NCBI GenBank assembly: GCA_027923505.1
Contig: BROI01000005.1
Coordinates: 620,001-684,000 of the forward strand
Direction of reading: 5' to 3'
DNA length: 64,000 nucleotides
DNA from: Mayamaea pseudoterrestris
Lineage: Eukaryota; Bacillariophyta; Bacillariophyceae; Sellaphorales; Sellaphoraceae
In this document: in pieces, positions 39,443-49,085 of the stretch
Layout: the number at the start of each line of letters is the position of its first letter
Numbering within the stretch: position 1 is the stretch's first letter
Position numbers and translations under genes: made by a program
Notes under the pieces: model-generated
Told to the model about the DNA's origin: nothing
Database searches by the model: none
What the model saw: the letters and a program-made list of their open reading frames with translations, nothing else

Positions 39443-39667
39443 TTATGCCTGGCGCGCAAGCATCCAGTAGTTCATGACAAATATTGGTTTGGAAGGAAAC
39501 GAGGCAATGAACAACAAAGCAGCAGCATCCCTGATTGTCGCAAGCATTGACGCTCCAGCTTGACTGCGGGGTCCAAAAGGAAGCTTTAGTTGGTAGTTCT
39601 CTTGAGCAAAACAGCTCATCGTCTCGTCAACCATGGCAGTTGGCGTCAATCGGAGAGGCGATCGCAT
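39443..39667 (-). CDS. Possible small protein with one membrane segment, unknown
   Basis: 74 aa from the ATG at 39667 to a TAA at 39445-39443. The middle has a hydrophobic stretch (DAAALLFIASFPSKPIFVM) that could span a membrane once, with a basic, Thr/Pro-containing N-terminus; the size and shape resemble small accessory subunits of mitochondrial complexes, but no family is recognised. It lies between the KAS and fucosyltransferase-like genes on the same strand. It could equally be chance. Confidence 0.3.
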   Translation of the reverse strand: MRSPLRLTPTAMVDETMSCFAQENYQLKLPFGPRSQAGASMLATIRDAAALLFIASFPSKPIFVMNYWMLARQA

Positions 39668-39817
39668 GATGCTGTTGTTGGTATAAATAACCGAGTTCTA
39701 AACTCGTTCAGTCGTCGGGCGACACGTAGTCGGCGATAATTGTCATTTACCAAACGGAGACACACACAGTACAAACTCGGAATTTTCTGTCATTTCAATG
39801 CATGACCCAAATGCTGC

Positions 39818-41428
39818 TCACTTTTTAAACGTCCAGTTTTCGCGAAACACGAGCGCTTTCGATCGATACTTTGGGTTGATCCGGTCGCCGTAAACATAGT
39901 ATTCCTTCTCGCTGTCACGCAAAAACATTTGAATCTTGGAAATATGATTCTCAACGTCACTCTTTCCATTCAACACATCGGGTAAATGCACCATGAGCTT
40001 GTGAACGACGGTAGATTGATTGGCGCGGGAGGCACTCTCGTCATTGTCAGCCTTGCCCTTTGACGAAAACGAAACGATGTCATTGCTGCCAGTCGGTCGA
40101 AGCACCCACGCGGCCCGACTACCAAAGCACGTCATGCGGTCGGCATTGTCTGCCACTTCACAAAATGACAAAACTCCGCCTTCGTCTTGAATTGCTTTCT
40201 CTTGTTCGTTTCGCTCAAACTGCAACGCCAGTGGCACAATCTGCGTAAAGGTGGACCGCCGCGCCGCAATCAAAACGTGAGCTCCAACGCTCAAAAACAG
40301 TGTATCCATCAAGCTCGACCTCCATCCCGCCAGACACTGCACACCATGCGTCCAAGCGGCGTAGCTCACGCCACGATTCGTGGCGACGCGTGGCTGCGGA
40401 AGTGACACAACAATGAGGTTTTGTCGCCGGGCGGCTTGCGTGAAGAGTGGAATGAGCGAAGCAGTGTCCGTGGCCAAAAAGATGACTGGTTGGTGTCGCT
40501 GTTCGCCATGAAAATAAAACTCGTCACTTTGAATGGCATTGGTAATGAGAGCGATCAAACGATCACAAAAGTCTTTGGTCGACATGCTTTCGTCTCCACG
40601 CTGGGCTTGTTGAAAGTGGTAGCCTTCGCCATTGCCCGCGCGCAAATGCAAACCAATGACAAAATGCTTCTTCCTGTCGAGTATCATGCGACTAGATGTA
40701 TTATCTTCATTGTGAATGACGAATTGCTGTTGCAAATAGTTGTTTGCGTGACGCTGCATGAATTTCTGCATCAAGTAGCGAAAGAGTGCAACGTCCGTCT
40801 CAAGCTTGTCCATCCACGCAACTGGAAGCTCATTGGGGTGAGGCAGCGGCAAACGAGCATTCTTGTAGGACTGTCCCGCGTAGTATCCTAACACGTCGTT
40901 TCGAATCAAGACAATCTTGTTGGTGGTGCTGATATTGTTGTTAGCAGGAGACTGATTTTCGTTGGTTGATGCACCAGCAGCAGTCACAGTCGCATTCGTC
41001 GGCATGTCGAGAAAGTCACGCAAATCCAACACACGAATCCCAAACAAGTCGTGAAAAATGTCCCACTCCAGCGTCTTGTTGTTGCCGCAATATCCAAAGG
41101 AAACCTCCACGTGCGAAACATCGGCACGCTTGGCGAGATGCACCGCCGCGGAAAGCTTGCTCATGCGATGGCCGAACCCAAACTGACCAATGTATAGAAT
41201 GCGATGATGAATGTTACTACTATTTGCTGCATGTTTCTTCGTACTACTGTCCAACTTGTAGCTCATTCGCTGTTGTCTCTCGTCAAACGTATCATCTACA
41301 GCTTGACGCCACTCCAAACGAGCGACGCGACGCCACAGACGAAGCGTCGAAGCGGCGAGGAGAATGGCAACGACTCGCAGCAGCCAAATGAATTGTCGAC
41401 GAATGCAACATTGGTGAATTGTTTTCAT
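39818..41428 (-). CDS. Fucosyltransferase-like protein, type II membrane (GT23/O-FucT-like)
   Basis: Single exon, 536 aa, ATG at 41428. The anchor is at about residues 14-31 (FIWLLRVVAILLAAS) after a basic tail, giving Golgi type II topology. The lumenal part shows GT-B fucosyltransferase features: FGFGHRMSKLSAAVHLA near the start (a nucleotide-sugar fold entry), VIGLHLRAGNGEGY (the His-x-Arg-x-Gly loop that holds GDP-fucose in GT23/GT65/GT68 enzymes), VIFLATDTASLIPLF, and WRSSLMDTLFLSVGAHVLIA followed by a Ser/Thr-Phe motif. The donor is presumably GDP-fucose, but the family within the superfamily cannot be fixed. It lies near a nucleotide-sugar transporter and a GT17-like gene. Confidence 0.6.
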   Translation of the reverse strand: MKTIHQCCIRRQFIWLLRVVAILLAASTLRLWRRVARLEWRQAVDDTFDERQQRMSYKLDSSTKKHAANSSNIHHRILYIGQFGFGHRMSKLSAAVHLAKRADVSHVEVSFGYCGNNKTLEWDIFHDLFGIRVLDLRDFLDMPTNATVTAAGASTNENQSPANNNISTTNKIVLIRNDVLGYYAGQSYKNARLPLPHPNELPVAWMDKLETDVALFRYLMQKFMQRHANNYLQQQFVIHNEDNTSSRMILDRKKHFVIGLHLRAGNGEGYHFQQAQRGDESMSTKDFCDRLIALITNAIQSDEFYFHGEQRHQPVIFLATDTASLIPLFTQAARRQNLIVVSLPQPRVATNRGVSYAAWTHGVQCLAGWRSSLMDTLFLSVGAHVLIAARRSTFTQIVPLALQFERNEQEKAIQDEGGVLSFCEVADNADRMTCFGSRAAWVLRPTGSNDIVSFSSKGKADNDESASRANQSTVVHKLMVHLPDVLNGKSDVENHISKIQMFLRDSEKEYYVYGDRINPKYRSKALVFRENWTFKK

Positions 41429-42429
41429 CACTTGATCACATGTTGCATTATCTGATCAATTCTTCCATCGCTCGGACTACTTACTTGTATAAGTTGTGAT
41501 GTGTTTATGGCGCGGGGCGCGACGCGATCGCGATTGCTAGTAGGTCATGACGCAACGGTACTCGCTAGCTAGGCAGACGCGGTGGTAACATGAACTTACG
41601 ACGTACACGAGAATAGAATCGGTATATCGATACTCGATATCAACTGTATTGTGGCCGTCGATCCGACTGGTGACCGTTCTGAAGGCTTGTCGGAGCATCT
41701 TGCTACCGTACCCACTATCCCAGCAGACGGTTCAGCTGTACCTAGCTAAACCATTACCGGTACGACAACTTCCGGACTGGAGAAGATGCTTCATCTTGAT
41801 GAAGACGATGATGCGCGTCGTTGCTATTGTTGCCTTCTGCGATATCGCTGTCAGCTGCCTATGCGCAGGCAATTCGAAGCTTATACGAAGGTTTCGGAGA
41901 AAGCTGACGAAAACCCATCGTTTAGACTCGTTTATTCGTGATTTTTGCCTTGATTTATATGCCTTGTCGCTTGTCGCTTCATATCGTTTCATGTAGACAA
42001 GAGCTTCATATCGGAAGGGTTGTATACCTTGGTGATTGAGGTGCCCATATCGGTAGGGCTTCATAACAGAATCGGCTGCCGGTCCAATGAGTCTCAAGAG
42101 AGACACCGAGGCCAATCGAGCTTCTCCTGAATGGTCCAGACAGACGGTACAGCCCATGGCATGCAATGCTTTGGTTCACTTGATCGCGTAAGCGTAATAA
42201 ACCGTTTCTGTCTCATCCGTGTCGCAGCAGTTTGAAAATTCCGTGCTCTCATCGTGACGCGTTGCAACCATGGCTAAAACGCAAAGTTGGACGCACAAAA
42301 GAGTACCACGGTTAGAATCGAAGAGCCCATCATTGCAAGAGAGACAGGCACGCCGCGCGAGCCGCCCCCACTAGAGTATTTAAATTGAGCAGCGTTAGCT
42401 AGTTACCGGTAACAAGCAGCAAGACGAGC
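41429..42429. other. One-kilobase intergenic region, fucosyltransferase-like / RdRP
   Basis: The longest plain gap in the window, apart from the repeat region at 60-62 kb, between two divergent genes. Frames at 41649-41996 (+) and 41732-42166 (-) overlap each other and have no recognisable product. Short imperfect repeats around catatcgg occur near 41970-42060. No tRNA or mobile element seen. Confidence 0.5.
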
Positions 42430-45400
42430 ATGTCCCCCAAAACTCGAAACCAGCGCCGCGCTAAAGCTCAGTTTGCGCGCATCATGCGAGAGCGAACCGT
42501 GGAACGGATTCTAGAGGAGGAACAAGCCAAGCAGCAACAAAAGCAATACTTGGAGGGAGTCAATCAGAAGCGAGATGAACGCTTGACGAAAACAGTGTTC
42601 GTTGCAAATGTGAGGGATTTAGACGTCGAATACAATTTTCAAACGTTGCGGTCCTTCATCGAAACAAACTACGGTCCGTTGGAAGTGTACACCAAGGAAC
42701 GATGGGGCAGATCGCGTGGTGGACAAAAGTCGTACCCTCGAGCAAGACTTGTCTTTCAGAAAGCAGTTGACGCGCAAAAGCTGTTTGGAGGAACCGTCTT
42801 GGCGCAAGTGAGTGGCCCAGCGCTGATCCGATGCAGCCTTGGTTGCAAGCAGGGAATGATCACAGTGCATGCAGCAAAGCAGCGCTATGCAGATTCTTGG
42901 CGACACGACGAAGCTTTGAAGGGTGAAGTCATTTGCTTTCAAGCCAAGAGTCTGGCGCTCGGACATTATTGTCCAGACGATCATGACATGTATTGGAATA
43001 CAGTAGACGAGGCGCATGAGTTCGATGCTGAGGAATGGGTCGAAGAAATCTGCTTGCGGCAAACATGCCAAGTTCAAGTTGATCTCTTGGAGCGTACGTT
43101 TGAAATCAGCACAGCCTACAAGCCATCGGCAGCGTCTCACAATGATCCCGACGATCTCGCTAAAATTTTTGGCCTTTCAGCATTACTTGCAGATTTTGGC
43201 AATCCCACAGACACTGTCATGAGTTTCAGGTTCAAGGAGCTACGCCATCATATCGAGATTTGCAAAGAAAGTGATGACGCAAAACGGTTGTCGCTCATCT
43301 TTGTGCTCAAACATCCACCAAAAATTGAAAATATTGTACCAGACCTCTGTCTGTCTGGTTTAGACGACAGGGAACCACAGCGGGTCCGGTGCATAAGCTA
43401 CCCTGGCATTGACCGCGCTTTTTTCAATCGATGCCGTGCATTCAAGCTTTCGCTAGATGAATGTAGTCTTAGTCAGCTTTCTCGGCATGAAAGATTCACA
43501 AGACTCTTCGATTTTGGTCTATTGCGCAAGACGTTACGCCCTTACCGCACCGCCATTGATGATTTGATCCACAGTCTTCGCTCCATTGTAATGACCAGCA
43601 AGGAGCTCTGCGCGGGCTTGGCTCGCCTTCACCAATATTTGCGAAAAGTTCATGACACTGACGATCGTGCAGGTAAGCAATCTGGGAGATCTCGTGGTTC
43701 ATAAGTGCAATATTCGCTCATAATATGTTGTAACTTATTGCAGGTATTATTCTACGTGCCGCGCTTGATCAGCGCCGCTTTTCATGGTATCACCTTCTTC
43801 GTGATCAAGATAGCTCTGGTACTCTTTGTGATACGATTATAGACTCTCTTGTACGCGGGAAAGCCATGCAGGTAAGAAATGTCGGGGACGAGGACACGAT
43901 TGTAAATCTGCAATACGTTGCTTATATGCGTCAATCGACAGGTTCTTCGCCGGGTGGTCGACACTGATGGTGGATGTACAAAGCACCCTTTAAAGCTTTA
44001 TCAGACTGTCGCTGCCGAAACTGTAACCGACGCCGAATTGGTTACCAGTATACCCGACTATTGCTTGCAAATACCCAGGCTTTTATTGACACCATGCCAA
44101 GAAACTGTCTTGGGTTACGAGACAGAAATGAGCAACCGAGTTTTGCGAGATTTTGTAAATACCAAAGGATTTTCTCCTAGCTCTTTCATGCGAGCTTCCG
44201 TTGCGGACGAGAATGGACAACAGCTTTTTGGCATAGATCTGTCACGCGAGGTGGAATCGTTGTTTAAAAGCATACTCTTGTCCGGTCTTAAAATAAATGG
44301 GCATACATACCAATTTCTTGCATACTCATCCAGTCAGTTGAAAGAATGCTCGTTGTGGTTAGTGAAGCCGGAAGGCAATTGGACGGTCAAAAGGATGCGT
44401 CATGAATTTGGTGATTTTAGCCATTGCAAGTCAGCCTCTAAATACGCTGCGAGGGTTGGACAATGTTTCTCCACCACGTATAAGTCGATATCGGCTGGCT
44501 ACACGGGCTCGCGCTTTGGTGGTGCACGGCTGCAACATGCACTGATTCCTGACATTCCTGGTCAAGGTCACTTCCTTGAAAAGTTTCATACGGATGGAAC
44601 GGGTGTCATATCGCGAGCTTTAATGGACGAACTTTTGCGACAGGTTCCTTTCGGCCCAAAAGATCCTCGAGACACTTCAATTATCCAGATTCGTTACGGC
44701 GGAGCGAAAGGAACGTTGACTGCCTGGGACGCACCAACTATGACGAAATTGCTTGGCAGATCCGGTATGGACGTATTACTACGCGAATCAATGATCAAGT
44801 TCGATACTGCGTACGAGGAAATTGAAATCTGTGCCGTCGGCAAAAGCATTCCTTACTATTTGAACCGCAATGTAATTTTGATATTGAGCTGCTTGGGCAT
44901 TTCGGATGTGAATTTCCTAAATATTCAACGGAAAATGCTTGACGACCTTGATGCCATGCTTGTCTCATCTGACAAAGCACGAGAGTTGCTACCACGACTT
45001 TTAGGACCCGACACTACTATCAGATCTGTTTTACATGACATGCTGTCATCCGGACTTGAGCCCCAAGATGAGCCCTTTCTCTTTTCGTGTCTTCATGCGA
45101 TAAGGTCGCATCATCTATTTGCTCTCAGAAAGAAAACTCGCATTTTTGTGGCAGATGGCGCGGTTCTGAGGGGTGGAATTGACGAATCTGGAATGTTGCC
45201 TGAAGGGTGCGTCTATGTCCACCGCGCCCAGTGCCGGGAGCCCGGCGCCTCGGGCGACGAAGGCGTTGTTCTTGGTCCAGTCTTAGTGACGAAGCACCCT
45301 GTCATGCATGTTGGAGACGTTCGAATGCTTTGTGCTGTCAATGTTCCGGCCCTCCGTCACCATCGAAACATCATCCTGTTTAGCCAAAAAGGCATACGAC

Positions 45401-46626
45401 CAGAGCCAGATAAGATGGCTGGTAGCGATCTTGATGGTGACGAATTCGCTGTTACGTGGGATGCTAGACTTTTTTTACGGGGCTGGGATACAATCCCGGC
45501 TCCTTGTCCCAGTGACTCATTGAGCGTTTGTGCTTCTTATGCAATGCAACTTCAATGCTTTAATCAAGCGCCTCTGGACTATGCAGATCCTACCGGGACA
45601 CCTCCGGAATTTCCAAATGAATTTGAAGCTCAAAACCAAGCTCTGGTCGAGCATTTCATAAAGCATGCCAAAACAAACAATTTGGGCCGAATCGCTATGC
45701 TATGGCAAGATCATGCATCGCGAAGTGGCGCCAATTGCAGCCAGTGCCACGAACTTGCTAGATTGCATAGTATAGCAGTCGATTTTCCAAAGTCTGGGAT
45801 TCCCGCCTCACTTCCCGACAGTTTGCTTTTAAAACGCGACCAGGAGCGGGCTCATTGGCGCGAGCAAAAGCGGTATCCCGTGTTTATCTGCCAAAATGTC
45901 GTCGGTCGGCTCTACGATGAAGTCATCCGCCGAGATGTAACAGACAGAAGCATGAAGGCACTGAAAGCGTTTGCAGGGCGGGACTCGAATCGTTATGGGC
46001 AGATCCTTCCTTATTGCAGCCGTCGCGATTCCATGCAACAACTTGAAGCAGTGTATGACTCATCCATCCCCACTCTACTTGGTTTTAACGATGAAAATGA
46101 TGCACTCCTCACAATCGGCAGCGAGCACTACGAGTGGTATGAAGAAGAAGTCGCCAGTTTGGTAAACCGTTTCAAAATTAATTGTGAAGGTGAACTGACA
46201 ACTGGATGCATCCGCAAACTGCATAAGCTGCATCGACGCAGAGAGCACGAGGTCTCGGAAGAGATACGTCGCACTTTGAGACAGATTCGTATTGATTATC
46301 GAAGACGCTTTGCGGCTTCTGTTCTTCGCCTTATAGAAGTTTGTACCACTTGGCATGAAGGCGATGCATTGGAGGCGGGTTACTCCGAAGATCTTATCGA
46401 CTCAGTTTTTGAAATAGCGACGAGCAAATCAGCCAATCATTTTGATGCCAAGCAGTTAATGCTCAGACAGACTGCTTTTCGATTGGCTGCGGCGTACTAC
46501 ATTGTCGCTTATTCGCTTGATTGGCGAGAGCAAGGGAATAGGATTTCTGTTCGCTTCGGCTTTCCATGGGTCGTTTGCTCTGATGTCATCTACGCCGGAT
46601 TATTGGAAGCCTCTCATCGCAACTAA
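42430..46626 (+). CDS. Eukaryotic RNA-dependent RNA polymerase (RNA-silencing type)
   Basis: Three exons: 42430-43672, 43744-43871 and 43942-46626, introns of 71 and 70 bp (GT-AG), giving 1351 aa. It copies single-stranded RNA into double-stranded RNA for small-RNA production. The catalytic loop is intact: MAGSDLDGDEFAVTWD with Asp953, Asp955 and Asp957 (DxDGD). Other family blocks: QIRYGGAKGTL, TRIFVADGAVLRGGIDESG, CVYVHRAQ and VLGPVLVTKHPVMHVGDVR. The N-terminal ~130 residues carry a helical basic stretch and an RRM-like fold (KTVFVANVRDLDVEYNF). Exon 2 is only 128 bp and joins in frame on both sides. The start at 42430 is the first ATG of the open frame. Confidence 0.95.
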
Positions 46627-46729
46627 AGCATCTAGTAACACATACCGGTACGCACTGCTTTATCCAATTGCACTGTGTGCTAATAAACAACATGTTTTAT
46701 CCTTTCCACTATTGACGATCTTTCTATCA

Positions 46730-48793
46730 TTACTTCTTCCGACTACTTTTCTTCGATACTACACCAGTACCAGAGACTGACAAATGCGCCGTGCTCTTGC
46801 CGCCGCTCCCACTTGCATCACCATTGGCTCTCGCCTGCTGTCGCGCCACCACGTCAAGTTTCTGAGACTCCTTTTCGCTCACGCCGCTGCCCTGCGCTCC
46901 TCGATGCACATGGTTTTGCTGCTGCTGCTTGGCACGTCGCTTGCGATTGTGAGAGCGCTCGTACTTTGGCAACCATCGCTCCGGATCGGGAGGAACGGGG
47001 CGATCCACACGATGCAAGCCTTGTGCCGCAAGCTTGTCGAGATGGGCCTGGCGCTGACGAGAACGCCGGCGAAGAATGGCGTCGTGAGACTTTTTTGTGT
47101 CTTTTTCAGGAGTAGTGGATTGCTGATTCAGATCGTCATTGGTGCTCGTTGCCAGTGTGCGCATCTTGCTCGATGTCAAGCGAGGCAACTCCTGACGCTC
47201 CAACTCTGCTCCGTTAAATTGATCCAAAACATTCTCGTCATGCACCGTGATTTCGCCCTTTGCCTGCTGCCACATTTCCAAGGCACGGTCCGGATCAACA
47301 TGCGACAGCGCTCGCACCAGCTTGGCGCGCGTAGTGGCGTCTGCATTCGGATCGTCCTTCAGCTCTTGCTCGTAGCGCTCCACTGCCTGCGCATATTCGC
47401 CATGCGCCATGTACCAATCGCCGTTCCGCTCCGCTGCGCCCAACGTATACTGCATGCCAACGCGTGACTGCAGCGACACTGGAACGGAATTTACCGTCAG
47501 CGGTTCACGCATATGCAGCATGAGGTACAGGATTGCTTCGTCGCGCACCGCACAAGCGTTTAGCGCTCGCAGCTTGTCCAAAGTGGTGCGCAGCAGCTGC
47601 AGACTCTTGTTTGTGTGACTCGTCGCGTTGGTTGGATCATCGTGCGACGATGCTAATGGCTCTTCATCGTTCTCGCTAGCCGCTACTACAGTAGTTTCGT
47701 CGCAGTAGTAGAGCAATACATTTAGGCGAGCCTGCCACCAAAGACTTTGCGCAACGTTCAGCTCTTGTTGCTTCAACTGCTTGCTCTTGTCAAACCACTG
47801 CGCGAACATCTCCTTGACCGTCGCGCGGCAAGCGTCATGGTTCTTGGCGCGCAGCTGCAGACACGCCAGGTTGTAGCGGTAGATGCGCGTCTGCAGATTC
47901 GTCCACTTTTTATGGATTGGCGGCAGTTGCTCGAGCGTTTGGCGCGCGTCGTCCACACCAGCGAGCGTTTGATTGTGCTGGTGCACTGCATGCAGAGCGG
48001 TCGATGAGGAGAGTGGCAATGTCGTCGTCGACTTGTGCACACTGCCCCGCCAGTAACTTGCGGCGGCCTGCAAGGCCGCGCGCGCATGCGCTCGTTCATG
48101 TTCGTCGCCTGCCATTTGCAGCGCCACACGGAGCGGCCGCAAATCGTTGGATTCGATGGCGCGCAGAATGCCGTGGTTCAAAGCAACGTCCGGCTCGGTC
48201 GCCAGCAGCGACTCGAAATTGTCGACTAGTTGTGTGACATCATTCGTCGCTGACTGGCAGCAGTAGGGTGTCGCGACGGATGCTTGCGCCGCCAAATAGT
48301 TTGCAACTAGCTGCGCCCGCACTTGGTCGTTGGTAACAGACTCCTCGTCACGAGTCAAGAGTGTTTCGTATAGCTGAATTGCCGCACTGGACTGCTTCAT
48401 ATGGTAGAGCGACTGCGCCCTTAAGTGCGCGTGTAACATTTCCGTGCTACTGCTGCTGCCGCCATTCGAGTCATTGGATACCAACTGTAACACTTGTTCG
48501 TACTTGCTCAGTCGATACAAAATGTAGGCACGATCAATGGAACATGACGAATGATGCAACTGCTTCTGCTGCTCGTCCAGTGTCTGCTCTAGCGCCGATA
48601 CGTCATTGAGCTCCAGTAGCGTCTTGACGTGACAGTCTTGAAGTGCTGGAAGCAAATCATTCAAGTCTTTCACAAGCGACGGTCCGACGAGAATTTGCTT
48701 GGCCTTGCCGTAATCTTCGGCCTGCAAGGCTGCCACGAGAGACTTTAATTGATCCAGTTGCTCGGGAGTGACGACTCTTGATGTCGTTGTCAT
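46730..48793 (-). CDS. SRP72: Signal recognition particle subunit SRP72
   Basis: Single exon, 687 aa, ATG at 48793. SRP72 binds SRP RNA together with SRP68 and directs secretory proteins to the ER. The N-terminal ~450 residues are TPR-like helical repeats (EDYGKAKQILV, AIQLYETLL, AQAVERYEQEL). The C-terminal RNA-binding motif is diagnostic: PPDPERWLPKYERS at about 601-614, then HRGAQG; the extreme end is Lys/Ser-rich. The chain ends 103 bp from the converging RdRP stop codon. Its start shares a 292-bp divergent promoter with the gene at 49086. Confidence 0.92.
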   Translation of the reverse strand: MTTTSRVVTPEQLDQLKSLVAALQAEDYGKAKQILVGPSLVKDLNDLLPALQDCHVKTLLELNDVSALEQTLDEQQKQLHHSSCSIDRAYILYRLSKYEQVLQLVSNDSNGGSSSSTEMLHAHLRAQSLYHMKQSSAAIQLYETLLTRDEESVTNDQVRAQLVANYLAAQASVATPYCCQSATNDVTQLVDNFESLLATEPDVALNHGILRAIESNDLRPLRVALQMAGDEHERAHARAALQAAASYWRGSVHKSTTTLPLSSSTALHAVHQHNQTLAGVDDARQTLEQLPPIHKKWTNLQTRIYRYNLACLQLRAKNHDACRATVKEMFAQWFDKSKQLKQQELNVAQSLWWQARLNVLLYYCDETTVVAASENDEEPLASSHDDPTNATSHTNKSLQLLRTTLDKLRALNACAVRDEAILYLMLHMREPLTVNSVPVSLQSRVGMQYTLGAAERNGDWYMAHGEYAQAVERYEQELKDDPNADATTRAKLVRALSHVDPDRALEMWQQAKGEITVHDENVLDQFNGAELERQELPRLTSSKMRTLATSTNDDLNQQSTTPEKDTKKSHDAILRRRSRQRQAHLDKLAAQGLHRVDRPVPPDPERWLPKYERSHNRKRRAKQQQQNHVHRGAQGSGVSEKESQKLDVVARQQARANGDASGSGGKSTAHLSVSGTGVVSKKSSRKK

Positions 48794-49085
48794 TGCTACT
48801 GTAGTATATTCTTTCCAGTCTATAATATTTTAAGTTCAATAACATACAAGAAAAATGCAAGATAAAGGCGAATGTGACGGACGACCGCTCGTTCGTGCCA
48901 GGTCGCAACAAGCGTCAGTGCCGGTACGATGTTTTATACACGGTGCGACGTTTTAACGAAACTGATTCATTCGACGTCATGTCGCTACGGTACTCGTCAA
49001 CATGCATCATCGGTCGACCATGGCCGCGCAAGGGAAACGATCGTCGGCTCTCACTTGCCCTTGGGGCGCATAAATTCGTTGCACC

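Noticed and set aside
41649-42166. 115- and 144-codon overlapping frames in the 1-kb gap
   Set aside because: Overlap each other on opposite strands and lack motifs; one begins at a non-ATG codon.
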